Shown one piece after another: positions 7,920 to 18,438 of a stretch of 64,000 nucleotides of DNA; the stretch's first letter is position 1, and each line of letters starts with the position of its first letter. The DNA is from an uncultured Eubacteriales bacterium (lineage in GTDB: Bacteria; Bacillota; Clostridia; Oscillospirales; CAG-272). Made by a program: the position numbers and the translations under genes. The stretch covers positions 1 through 64,000 of the forward strand of contig CAKSER010000007.1 in the NCBI GenBank assembly GCA_934447715.1, read 5' to 3'. The notes beneath the pieces are model-generated. The model made no database searches. It was not told the DNA's origin and worked only from the letters and a program-made list of their open reading frames with translations.

Positions 7920-8753
7920 ATGGCAGTTGTTAAATATAAGCCCACTACTCCGGGTAGAAGAAACATGGCAGTGGCTTCCTTTGCAGAGGTTACAAAGAAA
8001 TCCCCTGAAAAGAGCCTTATCCAGACAAAGAAAAAGCATGCCGGAAGAAACAGCTACGGCAGAATCACCGTTCGCCACAAGGGCGGCGGAAACAAGGTAA
8101 AGTACAGAATTATCGACTTCAAGAGAGCAGAGCTTGAGGCTCCCTCCACCGTAGTCGGAATCGAGTACGATCCTAACAGAACCGCATATATCGCGCTGCT
8201 TGACAACGCTGACGGAACAAAGAGCTACATTCTCGCTCCGCAGGGTCTTACAGACGGCGACAAGGTATATTCCGGTGCCGGCGCAGATATCAAGCCGGGC
8301 AACACACTTCAGATTGCAAACATACCGGTAGGTACAATAATCCACAATATCGAGCTCTATCCGGGCAAGGGCGGACAGCTTGTCCGTTCGGCAGGAGCTG
8401 CAGCACAGCTCATGGCAAAAGAGAACGGTATGGCACAGGTCAGACTTCCTTCCGGAGAGATCAGACTTGTTCGCCTTGACTGCAAGGCAACAATCGGTCA
8501 GATCGGCAATATCGAGCACGATACAATCAAGCTCGGTAAGGCAGGAAAGACCCGTCACAGGGGCATTCGCCCGACAGTTCGCGGATCAGTAATGAACCCG
8601 TGCGATCACCCGCACGGAGGTGGTGAGGGACGTTCGCCGATCGGCAGACCGTCGCCTGTAACACCTTGGGGTAAGCCGACTCTCGGTTACAAGACCAGAG
8701 ATAAGAAGGCAAGAACCGATAAGTTCATTGTAAGACGCAGAAACGGTAAATAA
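7920..8753 (+). CDS. rplB: 50S ribosomal protein L2
   Basis: 277 residues. The N-terminal [12 protein letters not shown], the RNA-binding core and the C-terminal [18 protein letters not shown] block, which holds the conserved His near the peptidyl transferase centre, are intact. It has an AGGAGG RBS. Confidence 0.98.
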   Translation: MAVVKYKPTTPGRRNMAVASFAEVTKKSPEKSLIQTKKKHAGRNSYGRITVRHKGGGNKVKYRIIDFKRAELEAPSTVVGIEYDPNRTAYIALLDNADGTKSYILAPQGLTDGDKVYSGAGADIKPGNTLQIANIPVGTIIHNIELYPGKGGQLVRSAGAAAQLMAKENGMAQVRLPSGEIRLVRLDCKATIGQIGNIEHDTIKLGKAGKTRHRGIRPTVRGSVMNPCDHPHGGGEGRSPIGRPSPVTPWGKPTLGYKTRDKKARTDKFIVRRRNGK

Positions 8754-8770
8754 TTGAAGGAGGCATAATA

Positions 8771-9052
8771 ATGAGCAGAAGCCTTAAGAAGGGCCCTTAT
8801 GTTGAAGAAAAGCTCTTTAACAGAATCGAAGCGATGAATGCAAAGGGCGACAAAAAGGTCATTAAGACATGGTCAAGAGCTTCCACAATATTCCCGGAGT
8901 TCGTTGGACACACGATCGCAGTTCATGACGGAAGAAAGCATGTTCCGGTATATGTTACCGAGGATATGGTAGGACACAAGCTCGGAGAGTTCGCACCTAC
9001 AAGAACCTTCAAGGGTCATTCCGGATCCAAGACGTCCAACACCTCGAAATAA
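8771..9052 (+). CDS. rpsS: 30S ribosomal protein S19
   Basis: 93 residues; [15 protein letters not shown] and the [14 protein letters not shown] block are diagnostic. It is a 30S head protein that works with S13. Confidence 0.98.
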   Translation: MSRSLKKGPYVEEKLFNRIEAMNAKGDKKVIKTWSRASTIFPEFVGHTIAVHDGRKHVPVYVTEDMVGHKLGEFAPTRTFKGHSGSKTSNTSK

Positions 9053-9070
9053 TTGTAGGAGGATATGAAA

Positions 9071-9430
9071 ATGGAACAGATCGAAAGCAAAGCAGCTGTT
9101 GCTAAGCTGAAATACGTGAGGATTTCTCCTCGCAAGATGAAGATAGTAGTCGACCTGATCCGCGGCAAGAAGGCTGCGGAGGCAATGGCTATCCTCATGC
9201 ACACACGCAAGGCGGCTTCCGAGGAGCTTATCAAGCTTCTTAAGAGCGCAATTGCAAACGCAGAGAACAACTTCGGCATGAACGCCGATAATCTCTATGT
9301 ATCCGAAGTATTCGTATGCCCCGGACCGACCCTCAAGCGCATGATGCCGAGAGCACAGGGCAGAGGCGACAGAATACTGAAGAGAACCAGCCATGTAACA
9401 CTCGCTGTTACAGAAAAAGAAGGAAAGTAA
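9071..9430 (+). CDS. rplV: 50S ribosomal protein L22
   Basis: 119 residues. The ATG at 9065 lies only 2 bases from the AGGAGG (9057-9062), while the in-frame ATG at 9071 is 8 bases away and is preferred. [17 protein letters not shown] and the tunnel hairpin tip [16 protein letters not shown] identify L22. Confidence 0.96.
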   Translation: MEQIESKAAVAKLKYVRISPRKMKIVVDLIRGKKAAEAMAILMHTRKAASEELIKLLKSAIANAENNFGMNADNLYVSEVFVCPGPTLKRMMPRAQGRGDRILKRTSHVTLAVTEKEGK

Positions 9431-9446
9431 GGAGGACAGCACTTAA

Positions 9447-10382
9447 ATGGGTCAGAAGGTTAATCCGCACGGCTTCCGTGTCGGCGTAATAAAAGACTGG
9501 GATTCCAGATGGTTCGCCGGTGACAAAGAATTCGGCGATACGCTTGTTAACGACCACAAGATCAGAAAGTTCATCGAAACAAGTGAAGAGTACAAAAAAG
9601 CCGGAATTCCGAGAATCGAAATCGAAAGAAGCAATGCCCGCGTAAGAGTGTTCGTTCACTGTGCTAAGCCGGGAATGCTTATCGGACGCGGCGGTGTCGG
9701 AATCGAAAAGCTCCGTACGGAGATCGAGGCAATCGCAGGCAAGCCGGTATCCATCAACGTGGTAGAGATAAAGAACCCCGATCTCAATGCAAAGCTTGTT
9801 GCAGAGAGCATCGCATCGCAGCTCGAGGGAAGAGTTGCATTCCGCCGTGCAATGAAGCAGGCGATCAGCAGAACAATGAGACTCGGCGCAAAGGGAATCA
9901 AGGTAATTCTCAGCGGCCGTCTCGGAGGAGCGGAGATCGCAAGATCGGAGCACTATCATGACGGAACAATTCCGCTGCAGACACTCCGTGCCGACATCGA
10001 CTACGGATTTGCAGAGGCAAACACAACATACGGCAAGATCGGCGTAAAGGTCCTGATCTACAAGGGCGAGGTCCTTCACGATACAGGAAAGAAGCAGCGC
10101 TTCTCCGAGGCAAAGATCGAGATGCCGAAGCGCGACCGCCGCGACAGCAACAGACGCGACGGAAGAGGAGATCGCAGAGACGGACGTCAGGGCGGCTTTA
10201 ACAGAGATCGCAAGGGCGGATTCAACAACAACGGAAACCGTCAGGGCGGCTTTAACGGAAACCGCCAGGGTGGATTTAACGGAAACCGTCAGGGCGGCTT
10301 CAACGGAAATCGTCAGGGAGGATTTGTAAACAAGACAGCTCCCGCGGCGAAGGAGGGAGGCAATACAGATGTTAATGCCTAA
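9447..10382 (+). CDS. rpsC: 30S ribosomal protein S3 with a repetitive Arg/Gly/Asn-rich tail
   Basis: 311 residues against roughly 210-235 normally. The N-terminal domain, the KH domain ([15 protein letters not shown]) and the C-terminal S3 domain end near residue 228. Residues 229-311 are an added basic tail, first RD/RR-rich, then about four tandem GGFNGNRQ units encoded by near-identical 24-bp repeats (10236-10320), resembling RGG-type RNA-binding tails. The last 14 bases overlap the rplP start, so the frame is intact and translated through. The core function is certain; the tail's role is unknown. Confidence 0.95.
   Translation: MGQKVNPHGFRVGVIKDWDSRWFAGDKEFGDTLVNDHKIRKFIETSEEYKKAGIPRIEIERSNARVRVFVHCAKPGMLIGRGGVGIEKLRTEIEAIAGKPVSINVVEIKNPDLNAKLVAESIASQLEGRVAFRRAMKQAISRTMRLGAKGIKVILSGRLGGAEIARSEHYHDGTIPLQTLRADIDYGFAEANTTYGKIGVKVLIYKGEVLHDTGKKQRFSEAKIEMPKRDRRDSNRRDGRGDRRDGRQGGFNRDRKGGFNNNGNRQGGFNGNRQGGFNGNRQGGFNGNRQGGFVNKTAPAAKEGGNTDVNA
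10236..10325 (+). repeat. Tandem 24-bp repeats encoding the S3 tail
   Basis: About four near-identical copies of a 24-base unit (variants of ggcggctttaacggaaac plus cgtcag) encode GGFNGNRQ. Copies differ by a few silent changes, which suggests selection on the peptide after expansion by slippage. Confidence 0.85.
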
Positions 10383-10797
10383 AAGAGTAAAATACAGACG
10401 TGTTCAGCGCGGAAGACTTAAAGGTAAGGCAATGCGCGGAAATACGCTTGCATACGGAGATTACGGACTCGTAGCTCTTGAGCCTGCATGGATCACAAGC
10501 AACCAGATCGAGGCAGCGCGTATCGCGATGACAAGATTTACAAAGCGTACGGGTAAAGTATGGATAAAGATATTCCCGGACAAGCCGGTAACAGAGAAGC
10601 CGGCTGAGACACGAATGGGATCCGGTAAGGGTTCGCCCGAGTACTGGGTTGCAGTCGTAAAGCCGGGCAGAATTCTTTTCGAAATGAACGGAGTATCAAG
10701 AGACGATGCAAAGGAAGCAATGAGACTTGCTTCGCACAAGCTTCCGATCAAGTGCAAGTTCATCGAGAAGACACAAGATGCGCCTGAGGAGGTATAA
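10369..10797 (+). CDS. rplP: 50S ribosomal protein L16
   Basis: 142 residues starting [15 protein letters not shown], the standard L16 N-terminus. The Arg of RMGSGKG that is hydroxylated in some bacteria is present. It begins inside the last codons of rpsC. Confidence 0.97.
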   Translation: MLMPKRVKYRRVQRGRLKGKAMRGNTLAYGDYGLVALEPAWITSNQIEAARIAMTRFTKRTGKVWIKIFPDKPVTEKPAETRMGSGKGSPEYWVAVVKPGRILFEMNGVSRDDAKEAMRLASHKLPIKCKFIEKTQDAPEEV

Positions 10798-10802
10798 GAG
10801 CC

Positions 10803-10994
10803 GTGAAAGCAAAAGAAGTAAGAGAAATGTCCCTTGACGAGCTTAACGCAAAGCTTAAGGAGCTGAAAAATGAGCTTTTCCGTCTCCGCTTCCAGCATGC
10901 GATCAACCAGCTCGACAATCCGCACACAATCGCTGATGTCAAAAAAGATATCGCACGTGTTATGACGGTTCTTCAAGAGAAGAAAAACGCATAA
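10803..10994 (+). CDS. rpmC: 50S ribosomal protein L29
   Basis: 63 residues from a GTG start 3 bases after the rplP stop; the RBS (GAGGAGG) lies within the end of rplP. The sequence MKAKEVREMSLDELNAKL and the helical hairpin are typical. Confidence 0.96.
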   Translation: MKAKEVREMSLDELNAKLKELKNELFRLRFQHAINQLDNPHTIADVKKDIARVMTVLQEKKNA

Positions 10995-11006
10995 AGGAGA
11001 TAGATC

Positions 11007-11264
11007 ATGGAAGAAAGAAATCTCAGAAAGACTCGCGTGGGTCTCGTCGTCAGCGATAAGATGGACAAAACAATCGTAGTTGCCATCGTCGACAACGTAA
11101 AGCACGCAAAGTACGGCAAGGTCGTAAAGAGAACAAAGAAGTTCTATGCACACGATGAAAACAACGAGTGCAGAATAGGCGACAAGGTCGAAATCATGGA
11201 GACAAGACCGCTCTCCGCAAAGAAGAGATGGCGTCTCGTAAACGTAATCGAAAAGGCTAAATAA
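11007..11264 (+). CDS. rpsQ: 30S ribosomal protein S17
   Basis: 85 residues, an OB-fold primary 16S rRNA binder. [21 protein letters not shown] and [19 protein letters not shown] are diagnostic. Confidence 0.97.
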   Translation: MEERNLRKTRVGLVVSDKMDKTIVVAIVDNVKHAKYGKVVKRTKKFYAHDENNECRIGDKVEIMETRPLSAKKRWRLVNVIEKAK

Positions 11265-11297
11265 GCTAGAAAAAGCAAACAAATTGCTCGCATGAAA

Positions 11298-11322
11298 CCG
11301 GCTTTGAATCGAAGTAAGCCGG
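11298..11322 (+). other. Hairpin in the rpsQ-rplN spacer
   Basis: CCGGCTT (11298-11304) pairs with AAGCCGG (11316-11322) in an 89-nt spacer at the classical S10/spc operon boundary. There is no U-tract, so it is more likely a regulatory or processing element than a terminator. Confidence 0.4.
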
Positions 11323-11353
11323 CAGGGCGAAGCAAACAAGGAGGATTTGCACA

Positions 11354-11722
11354 GTGGTACAGCAGCAGTCATATTTGAAGGTCGCCGACAACACAGGCGC
11401 CAAAGAGATTATGTGTATCCGCGTGCTCGGAGGCACAGGCAGACGCTACGCCAATATCGGAGATGTCATCGTTGCTACCGTTAAGAAGGCAGCACCCGGC
11501 GGACAGGTCAAGAAGAGCGAAGTCGTTAAGGCCGTTGTCGTTCGTACCAAGAAGGGTATAAAGAGAAACGACGGATCATATATCAAATTCGATGAAAATG
11601 CAGCGGTAATTATCAAGGAAGATAAGAACCCGCGCGGAACCCGTATTTTCGGGCCGGTAGCAAGAGAGCTCAGAGAAAAGGATTACCTTAAAATTCTCTC
11701 GCTCGCACCGGAAGTACTGTAA
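11354..11722 (+). CDS. rplN: 50S ribosomal protein L14
   Basis: 122 residues from a GTG behind an AGGAGG site. [22 protein letters not shown] and the C-terminal [17 protein letters not shown] identify L14. Confidence 0.97.
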   Translation: MVQQQSYLKVADNTGAKEIMCIRVLGGTGRRYANIGDVIVATVKKAAPGGQVKKSEVVKAVVVRTKKGIKRNDGSYIKFDENAAVIIKEDKNPRGTRIFGPVARELREKDYLKILSLAPEVL

Positions 11723-11739
11723 GACGGAGGAACCTTATA

Positions 11740-12054
11740 ATGAAAATGAATATTAAAAAAGGTGACACCGTAGTTGTCATCAGCGGTGACGACAAGCACG
11801 CAAAGGGAAAAGTAATCAAGGTTGCCCCGAAGGAGAACAAGGTTCTCGTTGAGGGAGTAAACATGGTTCATAAGCACGTTAAGCCGCGCAAGGAAGGCGA
11901 TCAGGGAGGAATCCTTGAGGTCGAGGGAGCAATCTACGCATCAAAGGTAATGGTATACTGCTCCAAGTGCGACAAGGGCGTAAGAGTAAAGCACTCTGCA
12001 GATAAGAACGGAAAGAAGATTAGAGTTTGTGCCAAGTGCGGCGCAGAGCTTTGA
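11740..12054 (+). CDS. rplX: 50S ribosomal protein L24
   Basis: 104 residues: a KOW domain (KKGDTVVVISGDDKHAKGKV) plus a C-terminal zinc ribbon with CSKC and CAKC pairs. The four-Cys end is found in many but not all bacterial L24 proteins and implies zinc binding. Confidence 0.96.
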   Translation: MKMNIKKGDTVVVISGDDKHAKGKVIKVAPKENKVLVEGVNMVHKHVKPRKEGDQGGILEVEGAIYASKVMVYCSKCDKGVRVKHSADKNGKKIRVCAKCGAEL

Positions 12055-12071
12055 TTAAGGAGGACTGAAGC

Positions 12072-12611
12072 ATGGCAAGACTTAAGGACTTTTACAAGGA
12101 AACAGTCGCTCCCGCTCTTATGGAGAAATATGCTTACAAGAGCGTAATGCAGATTCCGCGTTTTGACAAGATTGTCATTAACGTCGGTGCAGGCGACGCA
12201 AAGGATAACACAAAGGTTATCGACAATATTATAGGAGATCTTACCCTTATCACAGGTCAGAAGGCAGTTCCGACATACGCAAAGAAGTCGGTAGCTAACT
12301 TCAAGCTGAGAGAAGGCATGAAGATCGGAGCAAAGGTCACACTCAGAGGAGACAGAATGTTCGAGTTTATGGACAGACTCTTCAATCTCGCACTTCCGAG
12401 AGTCCGCGACTTTAAGGGAATCAATCCGAACGGCTTCGACGGAAGAGGAAACTACTCTCTCGGACTTAAGGAGCAGCTCGTATTCCCCGAAATCGAGTAC
12501 GACAAGGTCGACAAGATCAGAGGTATGGATATTACATTCGTTACCACTGCCAAGACCGACGAAGAAGCAAGAGAGCTGCTCGCAAAGATGGGCGCACCCT
12601 TTGCAAAATAA
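12072..12611 (+). CDS. rplE: 50S ribosomal protein L5
   Basis: 179 residues of normal length; it binds 5S r[25 protein letters not shown] and [20 protein letters not shown] are diagnostic blocks. Confidence 0.98.
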   Translation: MARLKDFYKETVAPALMEKYAYKSVMQIPRFDKIVINVGAGDAKDNTKVIDNIIGDLTLITGQKAVPTYAKKSVANFKLREGMKIGAKVTLRGDRMFEFMDRLFNLALPRVRDFKGINPNGFDGRGNYSLGLKEQLVFPEIEYDKVDKIRGMDITFVTTAKTDEEARELLAKMGAPFAK

Positions 12612-12628
12612 TCAGGAGGAGATAAAAG

Positions 12629-12814
12629 ATGGCTAAGAAAGCAATGATCTTAAAGCAGCAGAAACCTCAGAAGTATTCTACAAGAGAATACACAAGATGC
12701 AAGATCTGCGGACGTCCGCACGCTTATCTCCGTAAATTCGGAATTTGCCGTATCTGCTTCAGAGAGCTCGCATACAAGGGCGAGATCCCGGGAGTAAGAA
12801 AGGCATCGTGGTAA
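12629..12814 (+). CDS. rpsN: 30S ribosomal protein S14, zinc-binding type (type Z)
   Basis: 61 residues, the short C+ form with CKIC and CRIC pairs that hold one zinc. No zinc-independent long paralogue is seen in this window. Confidence 0.97.
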   Translation: MAKKAMILKQQKPQKYSTREYTRCKICGRPHAYLRKFGICRICFRELAYKGEIPGVRKASW

Positions 12815-12824
12815 TAAAAAGAAC

Positions 12825-12854
12825 TGCATTGTAAGCGCGCCGTGCGGAAATGCA
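12825..12854 (+). other. Hairpin in the rpsN-rpsH spacer
   Basis: TGCATT (12825-12830) pairs with AATGCA (12849-12854) around a GC-rich loop in an 87-nt spacer before rpsH. It could be a site for S8 feedback, because S8 regulates the spc genes in E. coli, but this is only position-based inference. Confidence 0.3.
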
Positions 12855-12901
12855 ACCCACGGATTCGTCAATGTAAAGCTTTTTAAGGAGGAATAAATAA
12901 T

Positions 12902-13297
12902 ATGCAAATGTCAGACGTAATTGCGGATATGCTGACCAGAATCAGAAACGCAAACAGCGCAAAGCATCCGACAGTCGATATTCCTGCTTCCAACATGAAG
13001 AAGTCTATAGCAGACATTCTTGTTGAGGAAGGCTACATCAAGGGATATTCGATCGTAGAGGATGGAAAGCAGGGTATCATCAGAGTAACCCTCAAGTATA
13101 ACGGAAAAGAAAGAGTAATTCAGGGCATTCGCCGCGTATCCAAGCCGGGCCTCCGTATCTACGCAGGCTGCGAGGATCTGCCGAAGGTTATGAACGGACT
13201 CGGAATTGCCATCGTGTCAACCTCCAAGGGAATTATGACCGATAAGGCAGCAAGAAAACAGAACGTCGGCGGCGAGATTCTCGCCTTCGTATGGTAA
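12902..13297 (+). CDS. rpsH: 30S ribosomal protein S8
   Basis: 131 residues. [14 protein letters not shown] at the N-terminus and the [13 protein letters not shown] block near the C-terminus are diagnostic. Confidence 0.98.
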   Translation: MQMSDVIADMLTRIRNANSAKHPTVDIPASNMKKSIADILVEEGYIKGYSIVEDGKQGIIRVTLKYNGKERVIQGIRRVSKPGLRIYAGCEDLPKVMNGLGIAIVSTSKGIMTDKAARKQNVGGEILAFVW

Positions 13298-13313
13298 TCG
13301 GGAGGTAGAAGAT

Positions 13314-13853
13314 ATGTCAAGAATAGGAAGACATCCGATTGCCCTGCCGGCAGGTGTAAAGGTTAACCTTGAAGAGGGAAACGTTCTTACGGTAACCGGC
13401 CCTCTCGGAACTCTGACTCAGAAGTTCCAGCCGTCCATCGGAATTACAGTAGAAGCTAACGAAATTTCGGTAACTCGTCCGAACGACGAAAATTTTGAGA
13501 AGTCTATCCACGGTCTTACAAGAACCCTTATCAACAACATGGTAATCGGTGTAACACAGGGATATTCCAAGAAGCTCGAAATCATCGGCGTAGGCTACAG
13601 AGTACAGAAAACCGGAAAAGCTATCACACTTAATCTCGGTCACTCACATCCTATCGTCTTCAACGAAGAGAACGGAATCACCTTCGATGTACCGGATGCG
13701 AATACAATTATCGTAAAGGGAATCGATAAGCAGCTCGTCGGTGAGATCGCTGCGAAGATCCGCTCCAAGAGACCGCCTGAGCCCTTCCACGGCAAGGGAG
13801 TCAGATATGAGGGCGAAAAGGTCCGCCGCAAGGCCGGAAAGACCGGTAAATAA
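13314..13853 (+). CDS. rplF: 50S ribosomal protein L6
   Basis: 179 residues (MSRIGRHPIALPAGVKV ... PPEPFHGKGVRYEGEKVRRKAGKTGK split across its two repeated domains). Full length. Confidence 0.98.
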   Translation: MSRIGRHPIALPAGVKVNLEEGNVLTVTGPLGTLTQKFQPSIGITVEANEISVTRPNDENFEKSIHGLTRTLINNMVIGVTQGYSKKLEIIGVGYRVQKTGKAITLNLGHSHPIVFNEENGITFDVPDANTIIVKGIDKQLVGEIAAKIRSKRPPEPFHGKGVRYEGEKVRRKAGKTGK

Positions 13854-13871
13854 TGAAAGGATCGGTTTAAG

Positions 13872-14231
13872 ATGGTTACAAGAAAAGATTCAAATAAACA
13901 GCGTGAGAAGAGACATCGCAGGATCAGAAGAAAGATCTCCGGAAATGCGGCATGCCCGCGTCTTTGCGTATATCGCTCACTTAAGAACATTCAGGCTCAG
14001 ATTATCGACGATACTACAGGCGTAACACTCGTTTCCGCATCTACGCTCGGAAAGAGCTACAGCGAAAACGGTGGAAACAAGACTGCAGCAAAGGCAATCG
14101 GTCTTGAGATTGCAAAGAAGGCTCTCGAAAAGGGAATCGAAACAGTAGTATTCGACAGAGGCGGCTATGTATACCAGGGTCGCGTACAGGAGCTTGCAGA
14201 GGGCGCCCGTGAAGGCGGACTCAAATTCTGA
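13872..14231 (+). CDS. rplR: 50S ribosomal protein L18
   Basis: 119 residues: a basic N-terminus ([21 protein letters not shown]), then the 5S-binding core ending [11 protein letters not shown]. Confidence 0.98.
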   Translation: MVTRKDSNKQREKRHRRIRRKISGNAACPRLCVYRSLKNIQAQIIDDTTGVTLVSASTLGKSYSENGGNKTAAKAIGLEIAKKALEKGIETVVFDRGGYVYQGRVQELAEGAREGGLKF

Positions 14232-14245
14232 GTAGGAGGCTTATG

Positions 14246-14749
14246 ATGATAGAGAAAATTGATCCGGCAACACTCGATCTCAAGGAACAGCTGGTCGTAG
14301 TAAACCGTGTTTCCAAGACTGTAAAGGGCGGACGTGTATCACGTTTTGCAGCAATTATGGTAGTCGGAGACGGAAACGGTCATATAGGCTACGGACTCGG
14401 TAAAGCAGCCGAGGTTCAGGAAGCGGTTCGCAAGGGAATCGAGGACGCTAAGAAGAACATGATAACAGTAGCGCTCAAGGGAGATACAATTCCGCATGAG
14501 GTTATCGGCGAGTTCGGAGCAGGAAGAGTACTTCTGAAGCCGGCCTCCGAAGGTACCGGAGTTATCGCGGGCGGCACAGCAAGAAAGGTGCTCGAGATAG
14601 CAGGAATTAAGAACATCAGAGCAAAGTGCCTGCGCTCCAACAACCCCGTAAACGTAGTAAAGGCTACATTCGAGGGACTTAAATCTCTTCGCACAGCAGA
14701 AGAGGTTGCAAGAATGCGCGGCATTGAGCCCACAGCTCTGAAGGACTGA
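14246..14749 (+). CDS. rpsE: 30S ribosomal protein S5
   Basis: 167 residues. Two adjacent ATGs exist; the second (14246) has the better 6-base spacing to AGGAGG at 14234-14239, the first (14243) only 3. [22 protein letters not shown] is diagnostic. Confidence 0.96.
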   Translation: MIEKIDPATLDLKEQLVVVNRVSKTVKGGRVSRFAAIMVVGDGNGHIGYGLGKAAEVQEAVRKGIEDAKKNMITVALKGDTIPHEVIGEFGAGRVLLKPASEGTGVIAGGTARKVLEIAGIKNIRAKCLRSNNPVNVVKATFEGLKSLRTAEEVARMRGIEPTALKD

Positions 14750-14762
14750 GGAGGTATTTGAA

Positions 14763-14942
14763 ATGATGGTAAAAATTACTCTTGTAAAGAGCCTGATTGC
14801 CGCAAAGCCGAATCAGAAGCTTACCGCAAGCTCAATGGGCCTCAAGAGAATAGGCGATACTCTCGTCTGCGAGGACAATGACGCTCTGCGCGGAAAGATC
14901 AAGGTCGTTTCCCACCTCGTTAAGGTCGAGGAACAGAACTGA
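14763..14942 (+). CDS. rpmD: 50S ribosomal protein L30
   Basis: 59 residues (MMVKITLVKSLIAAKPNQK ... HLVKVEEQN). AGGAGG at 14749-14754 is 8 bases upstream and overlaps the rpsE stop. Its place between rpsE and rplO is the conserved one. Confidence 0.95.
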   Translation: MMVKITLVKSLIAAKPNQKLTASSMGLKRIGDTLVCEDNDALRGKIKVVSHLVKVEEQN

Positions 14943-14985
14943 AACATAAAAAAACACGACACTAACTAAAAGGAGGAGGAAACCT

Positions 14986-15426
14986 ATGAAGCTCCATGAA
15001 CTTTCACCGGCGCCCGGATCTGTAACTGAGGCGTGGCGTAAGGGCAGAGGTACAGGCTCAGGAAACGGTAAGACCGCAGGAAAGGGCCACAAGGGTCAGA
15101 ACGCCCGTTCCGGCGGCGGTGTACGCCCCGGATTTGAGGGAGGTCAGATTCCGCTGTACCGCAAGCTGCCGAAGAGAGGCTTTAAGAACAGATTCGCAAA
15201 GGACTTTGTTGCAGTAAACGTATCCGCACTTAACAGATTTGAGGACGGAGCTGTCGTTGACCTTGAAACTCTGGTCAATGCCGGTCTTACAACAATGGCA
15301 AAGGACGGACTCAAGATTCTGGGCGACGGCGAGATCACAAAGAAGCTCACCGTTCGCGCAAAGGCATTTACTGCTGCTGCTAAAGAAAAAATCGAAGCTG
15401 TCGGCGGAAAATGTGAGGTGATATAA
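14986..15426 (+). CDS. rplO: 50S ribosomal protein L15
   Basis: 146 residues with the Gly-rich N-terminal extension ([19 protein letters not shown]) that threads into 23S rRNA. It abuts secY without a gap. Confidence 0.97.
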   Translation: MKLHELSPAPGSVTEAWRKGRGTGSGNGKTAGKGHKGQNARSGGGVRPGFEGGQIPLYRKLPKRGFKNRFAKDFVAVNVSALNRFEDGAVVDLETLVNAGLTTMAKDGLKILGDGEITKKLTVRAKAFTAAAKEKIEAVGGKCEVI

Positions 15427-16713
15427 GTGTTTAAGACACTCAAGAATGCCTGGAAGATCGAGGATCTCCGCAAAAAGATGATCTTCACCGTAGCAATCGT
15501 ACTTCTGTACAGACTCGGTGCATCTCTCCCGGTACCCTATATCAGCTCATCGGCACTCAGCTCGATAATGTCGATCTACGGAGGAAGCTCGATCTTCTCC
15601 TACCTGAACATCCTTTCAGGTCAGGCATTTTCGAGAGCAACTCTGTTTGCACTGTCTGTCTCCCCGTACATCACCGCATCGATCGTAATTCAGCTTCTCA
15701 CGGTCGCAATTCCGGCTCTTGAGAGACTGTCTAAGAACGGTGAGGACGGCAGAGAAAAAATCAAGAAATACACAAGAATCGTGACGGTTATTCTTTCTGT
15801 TATTACCGCATACGGCTACTACGCTTATATGAGAAGCGTCGGAGTTGTAATCAATGACGGATGGTTTACCGGACTCGTAATTGTCTCCTGCTACTGCGCA
15901 GGTGCCGCACTTATCATGTGGCTCGCAGAGAAGATCAATGAGAACGGAATCGGTAACGGTATCTCGATTATCCTTTTCGCAAACATCGTATCTTCCTTCT
16001 ACACCGTAGCACAGACAATCATTCACCAGTTCACCGAGGGTTGGCTTTATGCGATCTTCGCAGTAATTTCGATCGTTCTTATTATTGCGATTATCACACT
16101 CATCGTGTTCTTTACGAACTCGGAGAGAAGACTCCCGGTACAGTACGCAAAGAAGGTTGTCGGAAGAAAAATGTACGGCGGACAGAACTCGAATCTTCCG
16201 CTTAAGCTCGACATGTCCGGCGTAATGCCGATCATTTTCTCGAGTTCGATCGTTTCGATCCCGGCGACAATCAACATGATCTTCCCTGCAAAATCCGGTT
16301 CATTCGGCAGCAAGATTGTTGCGCTGTTTGATCCGAGCTCGTGGCTTTACACCGTTCTCTTTATCGTATTGATCTTTGCTTTCGCATATTTCTATATCGG
16401 AATAAGCTTCGATCCGATCGAGGTTGCAAACAATCTGAAGAGAAACGGCGGATTCATTCCGGGCTATCGCCCCGGCAAGCCTACGGCAGATTATATCAGA
16501 AAGATTCTTAAGAGAATCACGCTCATCGGAGCGGTATTCCTTGCAGTAATTGCAGGACTTCCGCTTATCATCAATATCTGCGCAAGCGGATATCTCGGAG
16601 CACTCGCTTTCGGAGGCTCTTCGCTGCTTATCGCTGTCGGAGTTGCACTCGAAACAGCCCGTGAGCTTGAGGCTCAGATGACAATGCGTCACTACAAGGG
16701 CTTTCTTGAATAA
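15427..16713 (+). CDS. secY: Protein translocase channel subunit SecY
   Basis: 428 residues, about ten membrane segments; central pore of the SecYEG complex. GTG start directly after the rplO stop, with its ribosome site in the end of rplO (TGAGGTGAT). LERLSKNGEDGREKIKKYTR and the cytoplasmic loop FNPxxVANNLKRNGGFIPGYRPG-like block (here FDPIEVANNLKRNGGFIPG) are diagnostic. Confidence 0.97.
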   Translation: MFKTLKNAWKIEDLRKKMIFTVAIVLLYRLGASLPVPYISSSALSSIMSIYGGSSIFSYLNILSGQAFSRATLFALSVSPYITASIVIQLLTVAIPALERLSKNGEDGREKIKKYTRIVTVILSVITAYGYYAYMRSVGVVINDGWFTGLVIVSCYCAGAALIMWLAEKINENGIGNGISIILFANIVSSFYTVAQTIIHQFTEGWLYAIFAVISIVLIIAIITLIVFFTNSERRLPVQYAKKVVGRKMYGGQNSNLPLKLDMSGVMPIIFSSSIVSIPATINMIFPAKSGSFGSKIVALFDPSSWLYTVLFIVLIFAFAYFYIGISFDPIEVANNLKRNGGFIPGYRPGKPTADYIRKILKRITLIGAVFLAVIAGLPLIINICASGYLGALAFGGSSLLIAVGVALETARELEAQMTMRHYKGFLE

Positions 16714-16728
16714 TACAGGAGATCGAGA

Positions 16729-17391
16729 ATGAAGATAATTTTCCTCGGAGCACCGGGAGCGGGAAAGGGCACTCAGGCAGAAATCGTCAGCCGTGAGTAC
16801 AACATTCCCGCGATCTCCACGGGTGCAATAATCAGAGAAGCCATAAAGACAGGAACAGAAATGGGCAAGGCTGCAAAGTCCTATACGGAAAGCGGAGCAC
16901 TTGTTCCGGATGAGGTTGTCATTGGCATAATAAAAGAGAGACTTGCAAAGGACGACTGCAAGAACGGATTTATCCTTGACGGATTTCCGAGAACAGTCCC
17001 CCAGGCAGAGGCTCTCGACAAGATGGGAATCGAAATCGACGGAGTCATCAGCATCGAGGTGGATGACGAGGCGATTGTCAAGAGAATGAGCGGACGCAGA
17101 GTTTGCGCAAATTGCGGAGCATCCTACCACGTCGACTATAAACCGTCGAAAAACGGGACTACCTGCGATCAGTGCGAAACCGAGCTTACGGTCAGACGCG
17201 ACGATCAGCCGGAGGTTGTTTTGAGCCGTCTTGATATCTACCACGAGCAGACAGAACCGCTTAAGGATTATTACAAAGCAACCGGAAAGCTCCGTACCGT
17301 TATCGGTCAGGAGGAGGTTGCGGATACCACCAGGCTTACTATGGAAGCGCTTGAGGAACTCAAGGCAGAGCTTTCCAAAAGGGGCAAGTAA
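16729..17391 (+). CDS. adk: Adenylate kinase, zinc-binding LID type
   Basis: 220 residues. P-loop GAPGAGKGTQA near residue 7, the DGFPRT nucleotide-binding block, and a LID with CANC and CDQC pairs that coordinate structural zinc, as in other Gram-positive enzymes. It balances ATP + AMP with 2 ADP. Conserved neighbour of secY. Confidence 0.97.
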   Translation: MKIIFLGAPGAGKGTQAEIVSREYNIPAISTGAIIREAIKTGTEMGKAAKSYTESGALVPDEVVIGIIKERLAKDDCKNGFILDGFPRTVPQAEALDKMGIEIDGVISIEVDDEAIVKRMSGRRVCANCGASYHVDYKPSKNGTTCDQCETELTVRRDDQPEVVLSRLDIYHEQTEPLKDYYKATGKLRTVIGQEEVADTTRLTMEALEELKAELSKRGK

Positions 17392-17394
17392 TTT

Positions 17395-18156
17395 ATGATA
17401 CATCTGAAAAATTCAGAGCAGATTACAAAAATGAGAGAGGCCGGGAGGATTACCGGAGAGGCTATCCTGATTGCCGCAGAGGCAATTAAGGAGGGCGTCA
17501 CGACAAAGCATCTCGACGATCTCATAAGGACTCACATTGAAAAATGCGGAGCGAAACCGACATTTCTGGGCTACGGCGGATTTCCGGCAAGTGCCTGCAT
17601 CTCGATAAACGAGCAGGTAATTCACGGAATTCCGTCCCCGGAGGTTGTCTTAAAAGAAGGGGATGTTGTAAAGATCGATGTCGGAGCAACCTATAAGGGC
17701 TTCGTCGGAGACAGTGCGAACACCTTCGGAGTAGGTAAGATAGATTCGAAAGCAAGAGAGCTGATCGACGTCACAAAGGCATCCTTTATGGCAGGAGTCG
17801 AGCAGTTCAAGGACGGAAACCGGATCGGTGACATCGGTCACGCCGTTCAGGAATACTGCGAAAGCCGGGGATATTCGGTAATTCGCAAGTATACCGGACA
17901 CGGAGTAGGACGCGAGATGCACGAGGATCCGAGCGTGCCGAACTACGGCACACCCGGAAGAGGACCGAGACTGGTTACCGGAATGACGATTGCAATCGAA
18001 CCGATGGTCAGCGCCGGAAGCTATGAGGTAAGAGAGCTTAAGGACGGATGGACGGTCGAAACGGTCGACAGAAGCCTGACAGCGCATTATGAGCATTCGG
18101 TAGCGCTTACCGAAAACGGAATTATCCTGCTGACGCAGGTCGATTCCACGCTCTGA
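17395..18156 (+). CDS. map: Methionine aminopeptidase type I
   Basis: 253 residues. KIDVGATYKGFVGDSA carries the two Asp ligands, HGVGREMHEDP the His, and IEPM and the late Glu the rest of the two-metal site. It removes initiator Met from nascent proteins. It starts 3 bases after adk, so it is likely coupled. Confidence 0.97.
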   Translation: MIHLKNSEQITKMREAGRITGEAILIAAEAIKEGVTTKHLDDLIRTHIEKCGAKPTFLGYGGFPASACISINEQVIHGIPSPEVVLKEGDVVKIDVGATYKGFVGDSANTFGVGKIDSKARELIDVTKASFMAGVEQFKDGNRIGDIGHAVQEYCESRGYSVIRKYTGHGVGREMHEDPSVPNYGTPGRGPRLVTGMTIAIEPMVSAGSYEVRELKDGWTVETVDRSLTAHYEHSVALTENGIILLTQVDSTL

Positions 18157-18199
18157 CGGAGATTTTTGATGAAACATGAATTATTGACAGGAGGTAATT

Positions 18200-18418
18200 A
18201 TGCCTAAGGACGACGTAATTGAGTTTGAAGGCGTGGTACTTGAAGCGCTGCCGAACGCAAACTTCAAGGTAAAGCTCCCGAACGGGCACATAATAACAGC
18301 CAAGATTTCGGGAAAACTCAGAATGAACTATATATGGATATTGCCCGGTGATAAGGTCACTGTTGAGGTATCGGTATACGATCTCACCAAGGGAAGAATC
18401 ACCTGGCGAGCAAAATAA
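18200..18418 (+). CDS. infA: Translation initiation factor IF-1
   Basis: 72 residues, a single S1/OB domain ([23 protein letters not shown] and [16 protein letters not shown]). AGGAGG lies just upstream. Confidence 0.97.
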   Translation: MPKDDVIEFEGVVLEALPNANFKVKLPNGHIITAKISGKLRMNYIWILPGDKVTVEVSVYDLTKGRITWRAK

Positions 18419-18438
18419 GAAAGGAATGGTAATATAAG

